From assembly GCA_002270565.1 (NCBI GenBank), contig NQMI01000022.1, forward strand, positions 248,001 to 312,000: a stretch of DNA of 64,000 bases, written 5' to 3'. The notes below the pieces were generated by a model that ran no database searches, had not been told where the DNA came from, and saw only the letters and a program-made list of their open reading frames with translations. The stretch is from Stenocarpella maydis (Eukaryota; Ascomycota; Sordariomycetes; Diaporthales; Diaporthaceae). The translations under genes were made by a program, and so were the position numbers. Below, piece after piece: positions 1 through 10,802 of this stretch; the stretch's first letter is position 1, and each line of letters opens with the position of its first letter.

Positions 1-55
1 GGCTGGGTATGGCCGCAGCTGTGGCTGGGAGGAGAAGAGTAGCGAGGGACTTCAT
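1..55 (-). CDS. 5' end of a secreted protein (cut by window edge)
   Basis: Reading the minus strand from the ATG at 55-53 gives MKSLATLLLPATAAAIPS and then the window ends. This is a textbook short signal peptide: a Lys at position 3, a hydrophobic core, and an Ala-rich cleavage region. Only 18 codons are visible, so the mature protein and its function cannot be named. A TATAAATA box 120 bases upstream on the same strand (175-182) fits a promoter for this gene. The rest of the gene lies to the left of the window. The start is chosen because the signal peptide begins exactly at this ATG. Confidence 0.6.
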   Translation of the reverse strand, partial: MKSLATLLLPATAAAIPS

Positions 56-174
56 GCTGTCAAACGAAGGTTGAACGACACGGTCAGGGGCAATTCTGAG
101 GGCAGATTTCAGGAGGAACGGGTGGTGCTGGACAGCTCCATCTCGAGGGTCGTGACTTTGAGGAGTGCAGGCCG

Positions 175-182
175 TATTTATA
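175..182 (-). promoter_or_regulatory. TATA box of the left-edge secreted gene
   Basis: The minus strand reads TATAAATA here, 120 bases upstream of the ATG at 55. The distance suits a fungal TATA box plus a short leader. This is a match to consensus only. Confidence 0.4.
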
Positions 183-3105
183 CACAAAATGGGCCACAGA
201 CGCAGTCGCGTTCCGCGTCTATGATACACATAAGCGCCCTCCTTAGCAATGCCACCCTCTTTTCCAGCAGCTCGGGCGTGGCCAGCTCGACGGCGGCACC
301 GCGGGAGAATACGAGCAGTCAATGGAGGTATTGCTCCGTAGAGGACATTCGCCAAGGTCCAGTTGATTGAGTGGTTCGAGGGACTAATGATATGTGAGCG
401 CCCTGTGCTGAAGCCTCCGGCGAGGGCTCACCAGGCGCGAAGTAACTCCATGTCAAGCTAGAGGCCCAGCGGGTACACATCTCGAGAGTAGTGCGGCAGG
501 AGAGGCTTGTCAGACTCATGGAGCAAATTTGCGGTTGAAAAGGTAAGATAGATGAAAACATATTAACCGGGGCGCCTCGGGCTCTGGAGGCCCTTGCAAG
601 GGAGGAGTCGTTGACGGCCGGACCAGGCAGAAGCCTCGGAGCGGTCAACAGAGCTGTCAGCATCACGACGAGCTTCAGATGCCGGCCACCAAACGACCAC
701 ATGCTGCGCGTGCGCGTAATCAGGGTCCAGCCGTGAGGTGAACCAGCTGCGTTAAGAGGCATGCCACGCCACGGCGGCGGCGACACGGCGAGGAGGACTG
801 GAGGAGAGGAAGGGCCCGGGCGGGCCTGGAGGGCACCGGCCTGTCCCCAGCCATGACCTGAGCAATTTAGACCACGAGGTTGTTTTACGTGATGGAAAGG
901 CCGGAGCCGGTGGCCTGGACGTGATGAAGCTGTACGCACGATACTAATTCAGGACAAGATTGTCAGGGTCCAATTGATTAAGCTTAATTATCCCTACAGC
1001 CTTTGGGTTACGCCGGCCAGCCGCCAGGCCTTGTGGTAGCGTCAGCAATGGTGGGCTTGGCACCATCTAAACAAGAGGTCTGGCCTCAGCTGAGCGGAGA
1101 CACTCTGGGCGAGGAGAGGGTCACCTGACGGCACGACGATTGATTGCCTCGGGGACGAAAACGACTGGCGCCCACGAGGCTGTGCTGTGGATGCGCTATG
1201 GGCCCACCAACGATGTCGCTCCGTCGGCCTGCTCGTACTATCGCGAGGTGCCAGGGCCGGCCGGCCAGGCGGCTAAATATCTAATAGCCTCAGCACTTCT
1301 CATACTAAAGCGGTTCGAGACCCCTCTGGCCGACTGTGCCGGCGGTTCCCAGGCGCTTTTGCCGTGCCTGAGATGGCCTTGGAGAGACACAGGCGCCGCC
1401 TCATGGTCGCGCTCCAGTCGGCCCAGTAAAGGATGCAGACAAGAAGCTCGTGCTTGCTCGTGGCCTCGGACCTGTGGCATGGGATAGACAGCAGCCTGGC
1501 AGTCCTCACGGTCCGGAAGCCCTCGGACTCTTGGGCCCCGAGGCCAGGGAACGATCCTCTTTCCCGGCTAGAGGTTGGGATCTAGGGAGATTCTAGACTT
1601 ATAATAAATGCGGACTATAACCCAGTAGAGAGAACAATGGCCTCCCCCTCCGAGGACAGTGAACTGTCCAGTCGCAACAGGTGGCTTGCGCGGAAGGTTG
1701 CTGTCCTGTCCCTTGGCAGGTCTCATTGGCCGAGACCCTCTAGCCAGGAACTTGAGTATATATCCGAGACAGCGGCCTCAATGAGAGGGGGTCTTGTGCT
1801 TTGAACGGGGTCCAAGTTGATACGGTCCATCTCCAGCTCTTGGCCTCACCCTCGCAAGCCCGACCCGGGCAGCTCCCAGCCGCGGGTCCATCCGCCTCCG
1901 AGCCGTGGGCTCGGGAAGCGGATCGCTGCTGATCACTCGACGTCTTGTGGGGAAACGCCCCACGGAGAAATCCACCGACGCCAGTCCAGGCCCTCCTGTC
2001 ACCTGCGAGGCCGCCATCTGTCAGTTCTGGCTGGCGCTCTGGGACACCTGCGGGCTTCTCTCAACCCTGCCACGTCTCCCCGAACTGCCGGTACAGTCCG
2101 CTGGCTGTCGCCCGCCCCCCCGTTTATCTGCTGCCAGCATCGCCACTCACGAGGGCGAGGCCGTAGTAGTGGGTATTCTGTCTCGAATGCTGTGCATTGC
2201 TGTGGGTCCTGTCAGTGCAGGCCCCCTCGGCGAGCAAACCGATCTGTCATTCAGCCTCTCCTGAGCTCCTCGTCCCGGATCCCGGAACACCTCGGATCTT
2301 TCGCTCCTCAGGATACCCATCTACCCATCCCCACCCTTTTCCGGTCACTGGGGCCGGGTCGCGCTGAAGCCCACGGTCTCGATGCTGGTCTTGGTGGTGA
2401 GGCAGAGATGGCACGTCGGGCGATCAATGGTCCAACGCCTTCTGCCAGTGAGGTGTATCCCCCGCCATGGTGAATATCATGTTCATACTTCACAGGCAGG
2501 GAGCATGCCAATCGGGAGGCATGCCAAGCAGAGAGGGGTTCCCGGGTGCAATGCCCTCGGCCGGCCGTTCCAGGCAAGCCGACCAGAAACCAAGCCTTGC
2601 TGCCCGCCGTTAGCTAAGAGTATCGCCGTCTCTTTAGCCTGTAGGAGCCGTGCCGCTCGTCTCCCAGAACCGCACCTCCTGCTGCATCTCCACCTCCTCC
2701 TCAGGTGATGGGGATCACCAATCATGCAGTCTTCTCCACGCCCGGAATCCTTGCAATGCGGGGTGCAGAAGCCTTTCGCATCCCGGGCAGCTCCACGAGG
2801 GCCGTCTGGATCGATCCTGGCCAGACGAGATGTCCCGCATGGGAGCACCCTCTGAGAGACGTGACAGCGGTGCACAGAGAGCTCAGCTCTTTGTTCTGCC
2901 CGGGTAATTTTTCCATCACTCACAGACCGTCCCTCCGGGCTGATGGAGCCACCCCAGGCGCGGCCGAGTAGTTCGTGATGCCTGTCACCGTCACCCCACG
3001 GCTTGTGCCCCTCTTATTCCTATCTGGGTAAAGCCAGAAGTGGCGATGGATGGTATTCGTCCAGAACCACAACGCACATATCACGCCAGTACCACTGGGA
3101 CGAGT
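183..3105. other. Intergenic, no gene supported
   Basis: Almost 3 kb with only Arg-, Pro- and Ser-rich open frames on both strands, typical of GC-rich non-coding DNA. I see no splice-joined conserved protein, repeat or RNA gene. It holds the promoters of the left-edge gene and of the dehydrogenase at 3280. Confidence 0.5.
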
Positions 3106-3112
3106 TATAAAA
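3106..3112 (+). promoter_or_regulatory. TATA box of the butanediol dehydrogenase gene
   Basis: TATAAAA on the plus strand, 174 bases upstream of the ATG at 3280. Consensus match only. Confidence 0.4.
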
Positions 3113-3279
3113 CCCGGTCTGTCCTTCGTTATCACTGTGGTATTCTCATCCTTTCTCACGACGGATTCACCAGCCAAAGGCATACTGAAATCCATACATC
3201 GCAACGACAACTGCAAGGAGACCCCAGCAAGCAGTTATCAACCACCCATATCAGAACTAGCTAGCTCCGCTCGCCCGGT

Positions 3280-4474
3280 ATGGGTTCTAACGACAAGACA
3301 ATGAACGCAGTGCAGTACCACGGCCAACGTGATGTCCGTCTGGAGAAGGTGCCACTGCCCGGCCCAGTGAGGCCGGGCTGGGTCAGGATCGCCCCCAAGT
3401 TCTGTGGCATCTGCGGCACCGACCTGCACGAGTACGTTGGCGGCGCAAACCTCATCCCCACCCCGGGACACCCACACCCAATCACGGGGGAGACGCTACC
3501 CCTGACATTGGGTCACGAGTTCTCGGGCGTCGTAGAGGAGGTCGGCGAGGGCGTCACCCACGTCAAGAAGGGCGACAACGTCTGCATCCAGCCGACCCTC
3601 TGGGACGACTCGTGCAACTCGTGCAAGAGGGGCCTCGTCAACTGCTGCGACGGCAACGGGTTCCTCGGCCTGAGCGGCTGGGGCGGCGGCATGTCGGAGC
3701 TGACCAACGCCCCGGCCTCGGCCGTCAAGCCGCTCCCGGCCAACGTCTCCCTCGAGGTCGGCGCCCTCGTCGAGCCCCTGGCCGTCGGCTGGCACGCGGT
3801 CAAGATATCGCCCTACAAGGAGGGCGACTCGGCGCTCGTCCTGGGCGGCGGGCCCATCGGGCTGTCCGTCATCCAGGCGCTGGTCAGCAAGGGGTGCAAC
3901 AAGATCATCGTCTCCGAGGTGGCCAAGAAGAGGAGGGACTTTGCCGTCCACTTTGGCGCGCACGCCGTCATCGACCCCACGACCTCGGACGTCGTCGCCG
4001 AGGTCGAGAGGCTGACGGACGGGCACAAGGTCGACGTGGCGTACGACTGCGCCGGCGTGCAGGTCGCCGTCGACTCGGCCTTCAAGGCCCTCAAGACGAG
4101 GGGCATGCTGGTCAACGTTGCTGTGTGGAAGGGCAAGGCGTCACTGAACATGAACGACCTGGTGTTTAGGGAACGCGCATATATGGGAGGTAAGTTGTCA
4201 CTGAATTCCCAGGCCTTTAGTTCTCCTCGTCATGTTTTTTCTTCTTCTTTAATCTTCGGGGCTGTACTGATATTCCCACACAGTTGCTACATACGTCCAC
4301 GGTGACTTCGAGGAGGTCATCGAGGCCATCTCAACCGGCAAGATCAAGCCCGCGGACATGATCACTAAGAAGGTCGCCATGGACAAGGTTGCCGACGAGG
4401 GGTTCAAGACGCTGATCGAGGACAAGGATAGCCACGTCAAGATTCTTGTCGACATGACACAGAAGGTGGCTTAG
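3280..4474 (+). CDS. (R,R)-butanediol dehydrogenase-type zinc alcohol dehydrogenase
   Basis: Exons 3280-4189 and 4284-4474; the intron 4190-4283 (gtaagt..cacag) is phase 1 and the product is 366 residues, normal for medium-chain dehydrogenases. The catalytic zinc motif CGICGTDLHEY starts at residue 42, followed by the GETLPLTLGHEFSG segment. A Cys-rich structural-zinc lobe (DSCNSCKRGLVNCC) and the Rossmann motif LGGGPIGL come next. The combination of GTDLHEY with PHPITGETLP is typical of fungal BDH1-type enzymes, which interconvert acetoin and 2,3-butanediol with NAD(H) in the cytosol. A sorbitol- or xylitol-type polyol dehydrogenase is a less likely alternative. The second Met (residue 8) could also be the start. 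The neighbour at 4787-6285 is convergent. Confidence 0.92.
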
Positions 4475-4786
4475 GGCGGGGCGGGCAAATGATGGAGTTG
4501 TTGGTGTCTTTTGCTTGACCTGGTGTTCACTTCGATACCCGGCATCCCCTTGACGATTAATGTAGTTTCGCGACAGCTTCAGCCATAATGTCATAACGTA
4601 GAATGTATTCAGTAGGTAATTTTCTCACCATCCCATTGAAATACAATAAGATCCAGAGCCTTTTGAGTTGCGATGTTGTAATTACTTGGACCCTTCGATA
4701 TTCACTGCCGAGGAACATGTGTATTCATGTTCGTTTCAACAACAATCTCACCCCGAAGGAAATATCCCCACTCGCGCCTCGGGTTG
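4475..4786. other. Convergent 3' intergenic spacer
   Basis: About 310 bases between the stops of two convergent genes. It should hold both 3' UTRs. No further element seen. Confidence 0.5.
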
Positions 4787-6285
4787 TCAGTACGACACTT
4801 GGGCGGCGGCAGAAGATCCGCGTGACCTGCCACGATCTTCCTCAGAACCCCGGCTCTCCGTCTCCTTGGCCGCCCCGGAATGGCTCCAGAAATGCCTCCG
4901 TAAGTCGACGGGAAGCGGGAGCGGAGGGACCGTGTGATGAGAAAAAACTCTCAGCTGGCGGGATTCGAGCGCCTTGTCAAATATCGCAATGCACCTCTGG
5001 TCCGTGGTGTTGCCCGCCAGTTCTCTGAGCGTGCGGAGCAGCGAGACGAGCTTCTGCAGGCGGACCTGCCACTTGGTTTCGTAGGCGGCGAAATATGTTG
5101 CGACATGGATCACGTCGACGCTTTTAAAAAAGCCCCCTTCGAAGCGCCCTCGCACCAGGAAAGGGACCCTCCCCAGCCACAGCTGGAGCATTTTTAGGTA
5201 CAACCCTGGACTGGCACTCGCGTAGAGCTCCGCCGCGTCTTTGCTGAGGGTCCCGGCGCCCCCTCGGACCACTTCGGAGCAGGGCTGGTGCCGGATTTGA
5301 GGTTTGCCGGAGGCCTGCCGGGCTTGAGGCTCAAGTAAGGATTTCTCCCGCATGGCGTCGGGCTGATAGGCATCTGAGAGCTCGCTGAGGGGTACCTCAC
5401 GCGGGCCGCGGTGGTAAGTCCACCTCCCGTCGAGAGAAGCCATTGCTTCGCCAGCGCACGTCAGACCTGCATCAAGTTCCGAGAGTACTGCGCAGTTCAG
5501 GGGTCCCAGCTCATACCGAATCGCGCGGTGGTGTGTGAGACTATCCTGGAGCCGGTTTTCAGTGAAGAGTTGCTCGAAGTGACGACCGTAGTTTCTCTTC
5601 GAACGCCCTGTATCAGACACCCTCTCAAAGGCAGGCGTGACGATGAGAGTGTTGTTAACGGTGGCTAGATATAGACGAATATCCTTCTTTGGTACCGCGT
5701 CGACGAAGGTAAAAAGCAATTGGAGTGCGTTGCGATTGATGATCAAGTCGACATCGTCAAACTTGAAGCCAGGATTCAAGGCCGCCATGCTCTGGAACAT
5801 TGGTTCATAAGGGTAGGAGGGCATCAGAGCCGTATTTGCGTCCCGATAGTACCTCACCTTGTCCCTCAGCCTCCTCGGCCGGAGCCCAACAGGGAGCTTG
5901 CGTGGGACGACTGCAGGTGCCTCACCTGGTGATCTCAAGCCCTCATTAGTCCCTTGAATGGAGAATCGCCTGGTGGTCGATGTCGAAACAGGACGGCTCG
6001 CTTACCAGGAACATAGATCTGTGGTCCCGACGGGTGTCGACCGGGTGTCGTCCCCAGCGGTGTCTTGGGTGCGGCTTTCCAGCTGTAACTGCACAGGAGC
6101 TCGAACCCTGAGGCGCTGGTCACTGGCTCTGCACACGGTTCCAAGGATTCGGCTTGGATCTGGCTTATACTCTCCCCCAAGTTCCGGCGCATCCATCTCT
6201 TCTTCTCGTCATACCCAGCGTGGCGAAGGCGTCTCTGGGTCAGGAAGCTGAGCTGAGCTGCCCTCCTCGCAGGTGTACGCAGCAT
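4787..6285 (-). CDS. Fungus-specific conserved protein (family often mislabelled geranylgeranyl pyrophosphate synthetase)
   Basis: Exon 1 is 6285-6006 and exon 2 is 5925-4787; the 80-base intron (gtaagc..accag) is phase 1 and the product is 472 residues. Across the junction the protein reads SYSW..P.Y VPG then EAPAVVPRKLP, followed by YYRDANTALMPSYPYEP. This matches a large family of fungal proteins with a 'SYNW..PTI.VPG.PP.W...YYRDQNAAR.P..P.EP' N-terminus. Many are annotated as geranylgeranyl pyrophosphate synthetases, but the protein has neither the DDxxD motifs nor the all-helical look of prenyl synthases. The C-terminal half has the usual 'LY...P.L.....P.....R.F.GGFF' region and ends in a charged tail. 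Function unknown. Confident in family and splice, less so in the exact start. Confidence 0.8.
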
Positions 6286-6561
6286 AATGGCTTCGTCTGC
6301 GGGACGAGCTGCTCATATGTGCAACTTCGTGCTGGTGTAAGGTGCTGTCATGGCAGATGATGCTGCGTGAGCTGGCTTTGCAGGTGGCAGCTTTTCACTG
6401 TTGGTTGGATGTAAAATTGTTAGTAGGCGACGCGGTCCCTGCAGCAGCCCTAAGCCAACCAGGGGACCCCATGCTACAATTCCGGTGCTCCAGCGCCAAA
6501 GGGTCGGCTCGTTTACCCCTCCAAGTAAAGCAACCGCTTCGCAAAAATGATACGGTTCAGC

Positions 6562-6593
6562 ATCTAGGTACTTACTTAAGTAAGTACCTAGAT
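6562..6593. repeat. Perfect 32-bp palindrome
   Basis: The 32 bases are exactly their own reverse complement: arm ATCTAGGTACTTACTT followed by its complement. It lies 277 bases upstream of the ATG at 6285, in non-coding DNA. It contains TAGGTA and TACCTA half-sites like those of the dispersed TACCTAGGTA palindromes elsewhere in the window. Confidence 0.95.
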
Positions 6594-6739
6594 AACATGG
6601 CATTCAAGTACAGCATCTAGGATGACTGGATCAGGATAATCAGGCCCACTGGAATTGAGGCTCGCGCGAGACCTTGCCGACTCCACCCTGGCTTCCCAGC
6701 GTATGTGAGTAGACTGCAGCACTCCCTGCCACTGCCCTC

Positions 6740-7560
6740 TTCGGCGCCTAAAAGAGGCTATTATTATTTTATTTCTGACAGGCGATTGTGTTTTAAAACT
6801 TATTTCTATCAGTATTATATCTCTTACCAAATGCTGGACCGCTGCAGCTCCTTTTTTTTTAAGGCAGTTGTGACCAGATTGAAAACGAAACTAGCTTCAG
6901 CGCCTAAGGGGCGTAGCATACAGTTTCCTGTAGTCACCATGGAAAGCACCCCCGACATCCTGTATGAGGATAACTAGCATGTGAGTACGGGATTCTGCCT
7001 CATCATGGGCTTGAAGTAAAATTCCTATCTTTGTTCCCGCTAAAGAGGCCTTTCATGCCCATACTTCATGCATCAGCGGAGAAAGTATTAGCCAGGGGGA
7101 CATAAGATTATAGTAGCTACACAGCTGTCTGGCATTCCATACTGCCTATTATGGTGCTGCGCTTGAGACCTGCTAATATCTTAACTGTTATACAAATAGA
7201 TAAAAGCTCCAAGACAACAAGGCTACGGAAAAGCCAGAGCAAAGTTTCAGCAGTTAGATGAGTAGAGGCTATTGATATGCACCAAGTAATCATTGCCGGG
7301 TAAGTGCTGTGAAACCGACACGAGCATGCGATGATGCATCATATATAAATGATATAGTATAGAGATAACAAGATGTTACGAAAATAGAATCTCAGAACTT
7401 GAAACCGATTAACTTATTAAAAAGTATTATTGTATAAGCCACGTCAACCCCTTTAGCTTTATAAAGTAGTAAGCATAGCTATTACAAGGGCTCTTATATA
7501 GTAAGAGCGCCCTTTGATGAAGAGACTTAACCTTCAGGTTTAATGAAACTTAGTGTCTTG
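6740..7560. repeat. AT-rich island, probable worn repeat
   Basis: Base composition turns AT-rich, with long TA-rich stretches (7330-7500), a T9 run at 6852, and no convincing ORF. This is the appearance of RIP-mutated transposon remnants in ascomycetes. No terminal repeats or transposase motif survive that I can name. It borders the small secreted protein gene at 7641. Confidence 0.4.
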
Positions 7561-7640
7561 GTCCTATTACTCTGTACGCCTTTCGCTTCTGACAACTTCC
7601 CTATCTAGAAAGTCGGCCCCTACCTATGCCTTGGCGCTCA

Positions 7641-8180
7641 CTAGGGGCTGACGCATGATCCTCCTATGTTCTGGAAGTACACCAGGCTGTTGAGCTCCGT
7701 ATATATCGTCTGAAGCTTCCACGCCCCCTCATCTTGGTCGCAGATGAAGCCCAAGATAGAAATGCCGGCCACCACCTTGCCTGCCCCGAATGTCTGCGTG
7801 TATCGCACGCCCATCGTCTCAGGCGTAAGCGCGTAAGTGGCAGTGACAACAACTGGGATCTTCGGCTGGGTCGCCTGGCTGGCCATGAAGGCCTGCTTCG
7901 AGGGGAAAGTGACGGATCCGAGGGGGATACCGGCGAGGACATTGATGCTGTCCGAAATATCCTGAAAGTCGTCGGAGAGGAAGGACTGGGCCAGAGCCTC
8001 CGAGTAGTTGCCAACCACCTGGGCATAACTGTCGACGAGGGTGGCCAGCGTGCTGGTACTGTAAGCCAGGCCTATGGGGCAAGACAGGATGCCGCCGGAA
8101 AACGGGGGATAGCTGGCTCCATGCCCCAGGGCCATGGGGAAAGCGGCGGGAACGAAGAGAAAGAACGGGCTGAACCGCAT
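7641..8180 (-). CDS. Small secreted NTF2-like domain protein
   Basis: A single-exon 179-residue protein. The N-terminus (about residues 1-20, hydrophobic, ending near ALGHG) is a signal peptide. The rest matches the fungal secreted NTF2-like/SnoaL-like fold: a helix with a DSYAQVVGNYS segment, then FLSDDFQDISDSINVLAG, IPLGSVTFPSKQAF, and a C-terminal sheet with GFICDQDEGAWK. Three Cys remain after the signal peptide, with the last near the C-terminus (GGSCVSP). Family members are small secreted proteins of unknown function, common in plant-associated fungi. A plus-strand TATTTATA at 8394-8401 reads TATAAATA on this strand, 214 bases upstream. The position beside an AT-rich island is typical of effector candidates, but an effector role is inference only. 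Confidence 0.75.
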   Translation of the reverse strand: MRFSPFFLFVPAAFPMALGHGASYPPFSGGILSCPIGLAYSTSTLATLVDSYAQVVGNYSEALAQSFLSDDFQDISDSINVLAGIPLGSVTFPSKQAFMASQATQPKIPVVVTATYALTPETMGVRYTQTFGAGKVVAGISILGFICDQDEGAWKLQTIYTELNSLVYFQNIGGSCVSP

Positions 8181-8401
8181 CTTGAGAATAACTCCGTGGC
8201 GAAGAGCTTCGAAAAAGTCAGACTACTTCACAAATGGAGTCAGTCTTGTGGCAATTTGTGCAAGGTATCGCCCGCTGGAAGGCGATGTGTCTGGAGGCTC
8301 CGGAAGCTCGCGACTTATTTGGCTTCACTTTGGTTTCTGCCTGTGGTGGACTGATTTCTCGAACCCACATGAACATACTCGAGGAGCCCGAGGTATTTAT
8401 A

Positions 8402-10772
8402 CTCGACAGAACTCAGAATACTTGCTGTAGGCGATGCCTGCTTAGCCGTGCCTACCTGGGCATGTTTAGACTATCGATTTCGAATATGCCCCGAACGGGG
8501 ATGGCGAGATCGGGCTGCATGTGGCTGGCAAGCATGTGAGCACTCGTCGGGACCGATGATGATGGCAAAAAAACACCCGATCCGCAGCCCCAAGGGATGA
8601 AGGGTGCGGCGTCGTCTAGAAGGCTGACGTAGACTGCCACGGCGCCACCTGGTCGGACCCGAAGAGACAAAGAGGGGACCTATAGGGATCATGACCGGAG
8701 GACGTGGCTGCATACTGCCGCCAGGGAGGTCAGAAACCCGTTGACGCTCGGCTCGGTACAAGAAGCAAGACCTTATTAGATATACTTGCATTTATTTCAC
8801 CTATTGTAGTTCTAAATCATGTTATGAAATTCTATATTCTTAACGTTAGCACATGATTCTAGATGTCTTACTATCATAATATTCAGGCATGCACTATTTG
8901 GTTGTGGAGAAATCTGAGCTTGGATGTAAAGGGCCATGGTGGTTTAGCCAGGCCGAGATTTGGGGCCGGGTGTGGCTGGGGTTTCCGGTCTCCCTTGACT
9001 ACCTAGGGTACATGTAGCCTTCCCGAGCGAGCTAGAAGCCCCCTCTAAGTCATGGTGCTCTAGTGGCCGTCAAAGGGAGAGGCACCGCGAGGCGGATGTC
9101 CGGGGTCGTCAACAACTTATCAACTCGGCAGTCGTGTATCAGAAGGCACAACTGCCCTGCCTCGATACAAAATCCAGCAGACGTCGGCTTGTCTACTTGG
9201 ATATCATAGAGGCCAATACTTGGCTACTTACCATCACGGCCGAGCTCCTTGCTTGGTGGCTTGGGGACCCCGCGCTGTGCAAGTTCGTGAATAAATGTGG
9301 CTGCGGGGATATTAGCCCGTGTGTCTCTGACTGAGACGAGACTACTAGCGATCGTGTCGGCTGCTATATTTGGGCATATCTTAGCTGCGGGCGGGAGTCA
9401 CCGGAGTCGCTAAAGATCTGGCTCAGTATCAATATGGATGATCGATGACGAGTCGAGTCGAGGCCCGGGGCTCACATCCCGCAAGGGCTTGGGACAGCTG
9501 GCGTAGCACAGATCGAAGCTGCACGACATGCCCAGATAGGCGATGCGAGTAGGTGTGGCGGGGGCCGCTGGGGAATTCGCCACACTTACGGGATCCCAAG
9601 GATTGCATATGGACAAGGAAGCCTGTGGTTGGCATACAACAGCATGTGCACACAGGGTATTGCTGGTCTGCATCAGCAGCTCAACTAGCAATATTCCGGG
9701 AGGAACCGAGACGAGGCTCCCGGGCAGGCATGGAGGCACCCTTGACGACAAGGCGGACGGGCGGACGCCTTGTCTTCTGGGGGACAGAGAGATGATGAAC
9801 CTCAGGAAGTCCCGATATTGTCTCTGACAAGATACGAGTTCACAGAGACGGAATAGAAATAGACACAGGGCGTCGATCTCGTGCGTCTCGATTCCGTGAC
9901 GAGCACTCGATTGAGTGTACTAGAGGGCACAAGCGAGATTGGCCACCCACGGCCAGCCTGCCCCGCCTGGTCGTAGGCGACACGCGGCCCTGGCAGCTCT
10001 GGTTGCCTCTCCTTTCAACAGCCGGGGGACGCTGAGGCCGCTAGATCAGAACGGGCTAGGCCCTGCGCGGCAGATAAGCCCTTGGCCAATAGACACGGGC
10101 ACTGGGGCCCCCAGCACCGCAAAGGAGAAAAGATACGCAGGGGATCCCAGTGCCGGCAGAAACGGTTCCTGCATTGGCGTTGCCCCTGGGAAAATAAATG
10201 GAATATCAACGGCAGAGGGAAATGGAAGAGAGTAACAGCACCCCACCGGCGAGCCCAATCCCAAAGCAGCGCCACGAGACCCTCATCTCAATCTCCAATC
10301 TTCAATGACCACGGGACCAATCCCCAGTGAAACGTGCCTGCAGCACCGCACCCATGGGGCCACGCCGAGCTGCCGGCCCCCTTTTCCCTCCCTCGCGGTG
10401 GCCTCCCGAGATCCACGGTGAATCTCCGCCCGCGAGTCTTTTATTCCCTTGGCCTGGTCGGACTTGGCGCCCTGGGGAAGTCCACTGGACATCCTCTCTC
10501 TACGTAGACTAGCTCCCTGCCAGTCGGTCAGTCCCTGCGAGCTGCTGTGCTGGTGGCAAAGCCCTTCATTATCACCCACTCCGGCCGAGCAGCAGCACAC
10601 AATCACATTCATTCCTCATTTGCTTGGCTCGTCCCGTCCTTCCCTTTTCAGTCCCTCCGCCCGCTCGCAGAACACTGGCCTCGAGTCGACGTCCACCCGT
10701 TCCTTTTCTCTCTTGAGACCCTCCTCGCCCTCGCCTGAATTCCTGCGGGCGACAATTACCCTCCTTTCTGGT
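8402..10772. other. Intergenic, no gene supported
   Basis: About 2.4 kb. The part at 8780-8900 is AT-rich; the rest is GC-balanced with short low-complexity ORFs. The last few hundred bases become C/T-rich, as in fungal promoters, ahead of the CRH gene. Confidence 0.5.
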
Positions 10773-10781
10773 CCCCCCCCC
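10773..10781 (+). promoter_or_regulatory. C9 tract in CRH gene leader
   Basis: A run of nine C 21 bases before the ATG at 10803, inside a pyrimidine-rich leader. Similar coding-strand C tracts precede the GH3 and GH5 (36386) genes. Confidence 0.4.
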
Positions 10782-10802
10782 TCCCAACAGGCAGTCGACA
10801 AG

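Noticed and set aside
319..939. 206-residue minus-strand ORF with a hydrophobic stretch
   Set aside because: Composition is Arg/Pro/Ser-rich as in random GC-rich DNA; the hydrophobic stretch is internal and there is no conserved motif or splice context.
1817..2473. 218-residue plus-strand ORF
   Set aside because: Highly Arg/Ser/Pro/His-biased with overlapping open frames on both strands and no recognisable domain.
3496..4026. 176-residue ORF antisense to the butanediol dehydrogenase
   Set aside because: Shadow frame caused by GC-rich third positions of the real gene.
4950..4966. tRNA B-box-like GGGATTCGAGC
   Set aside because: Lies inside a coding exon and no A box or cloverleaf can be drawn around it.
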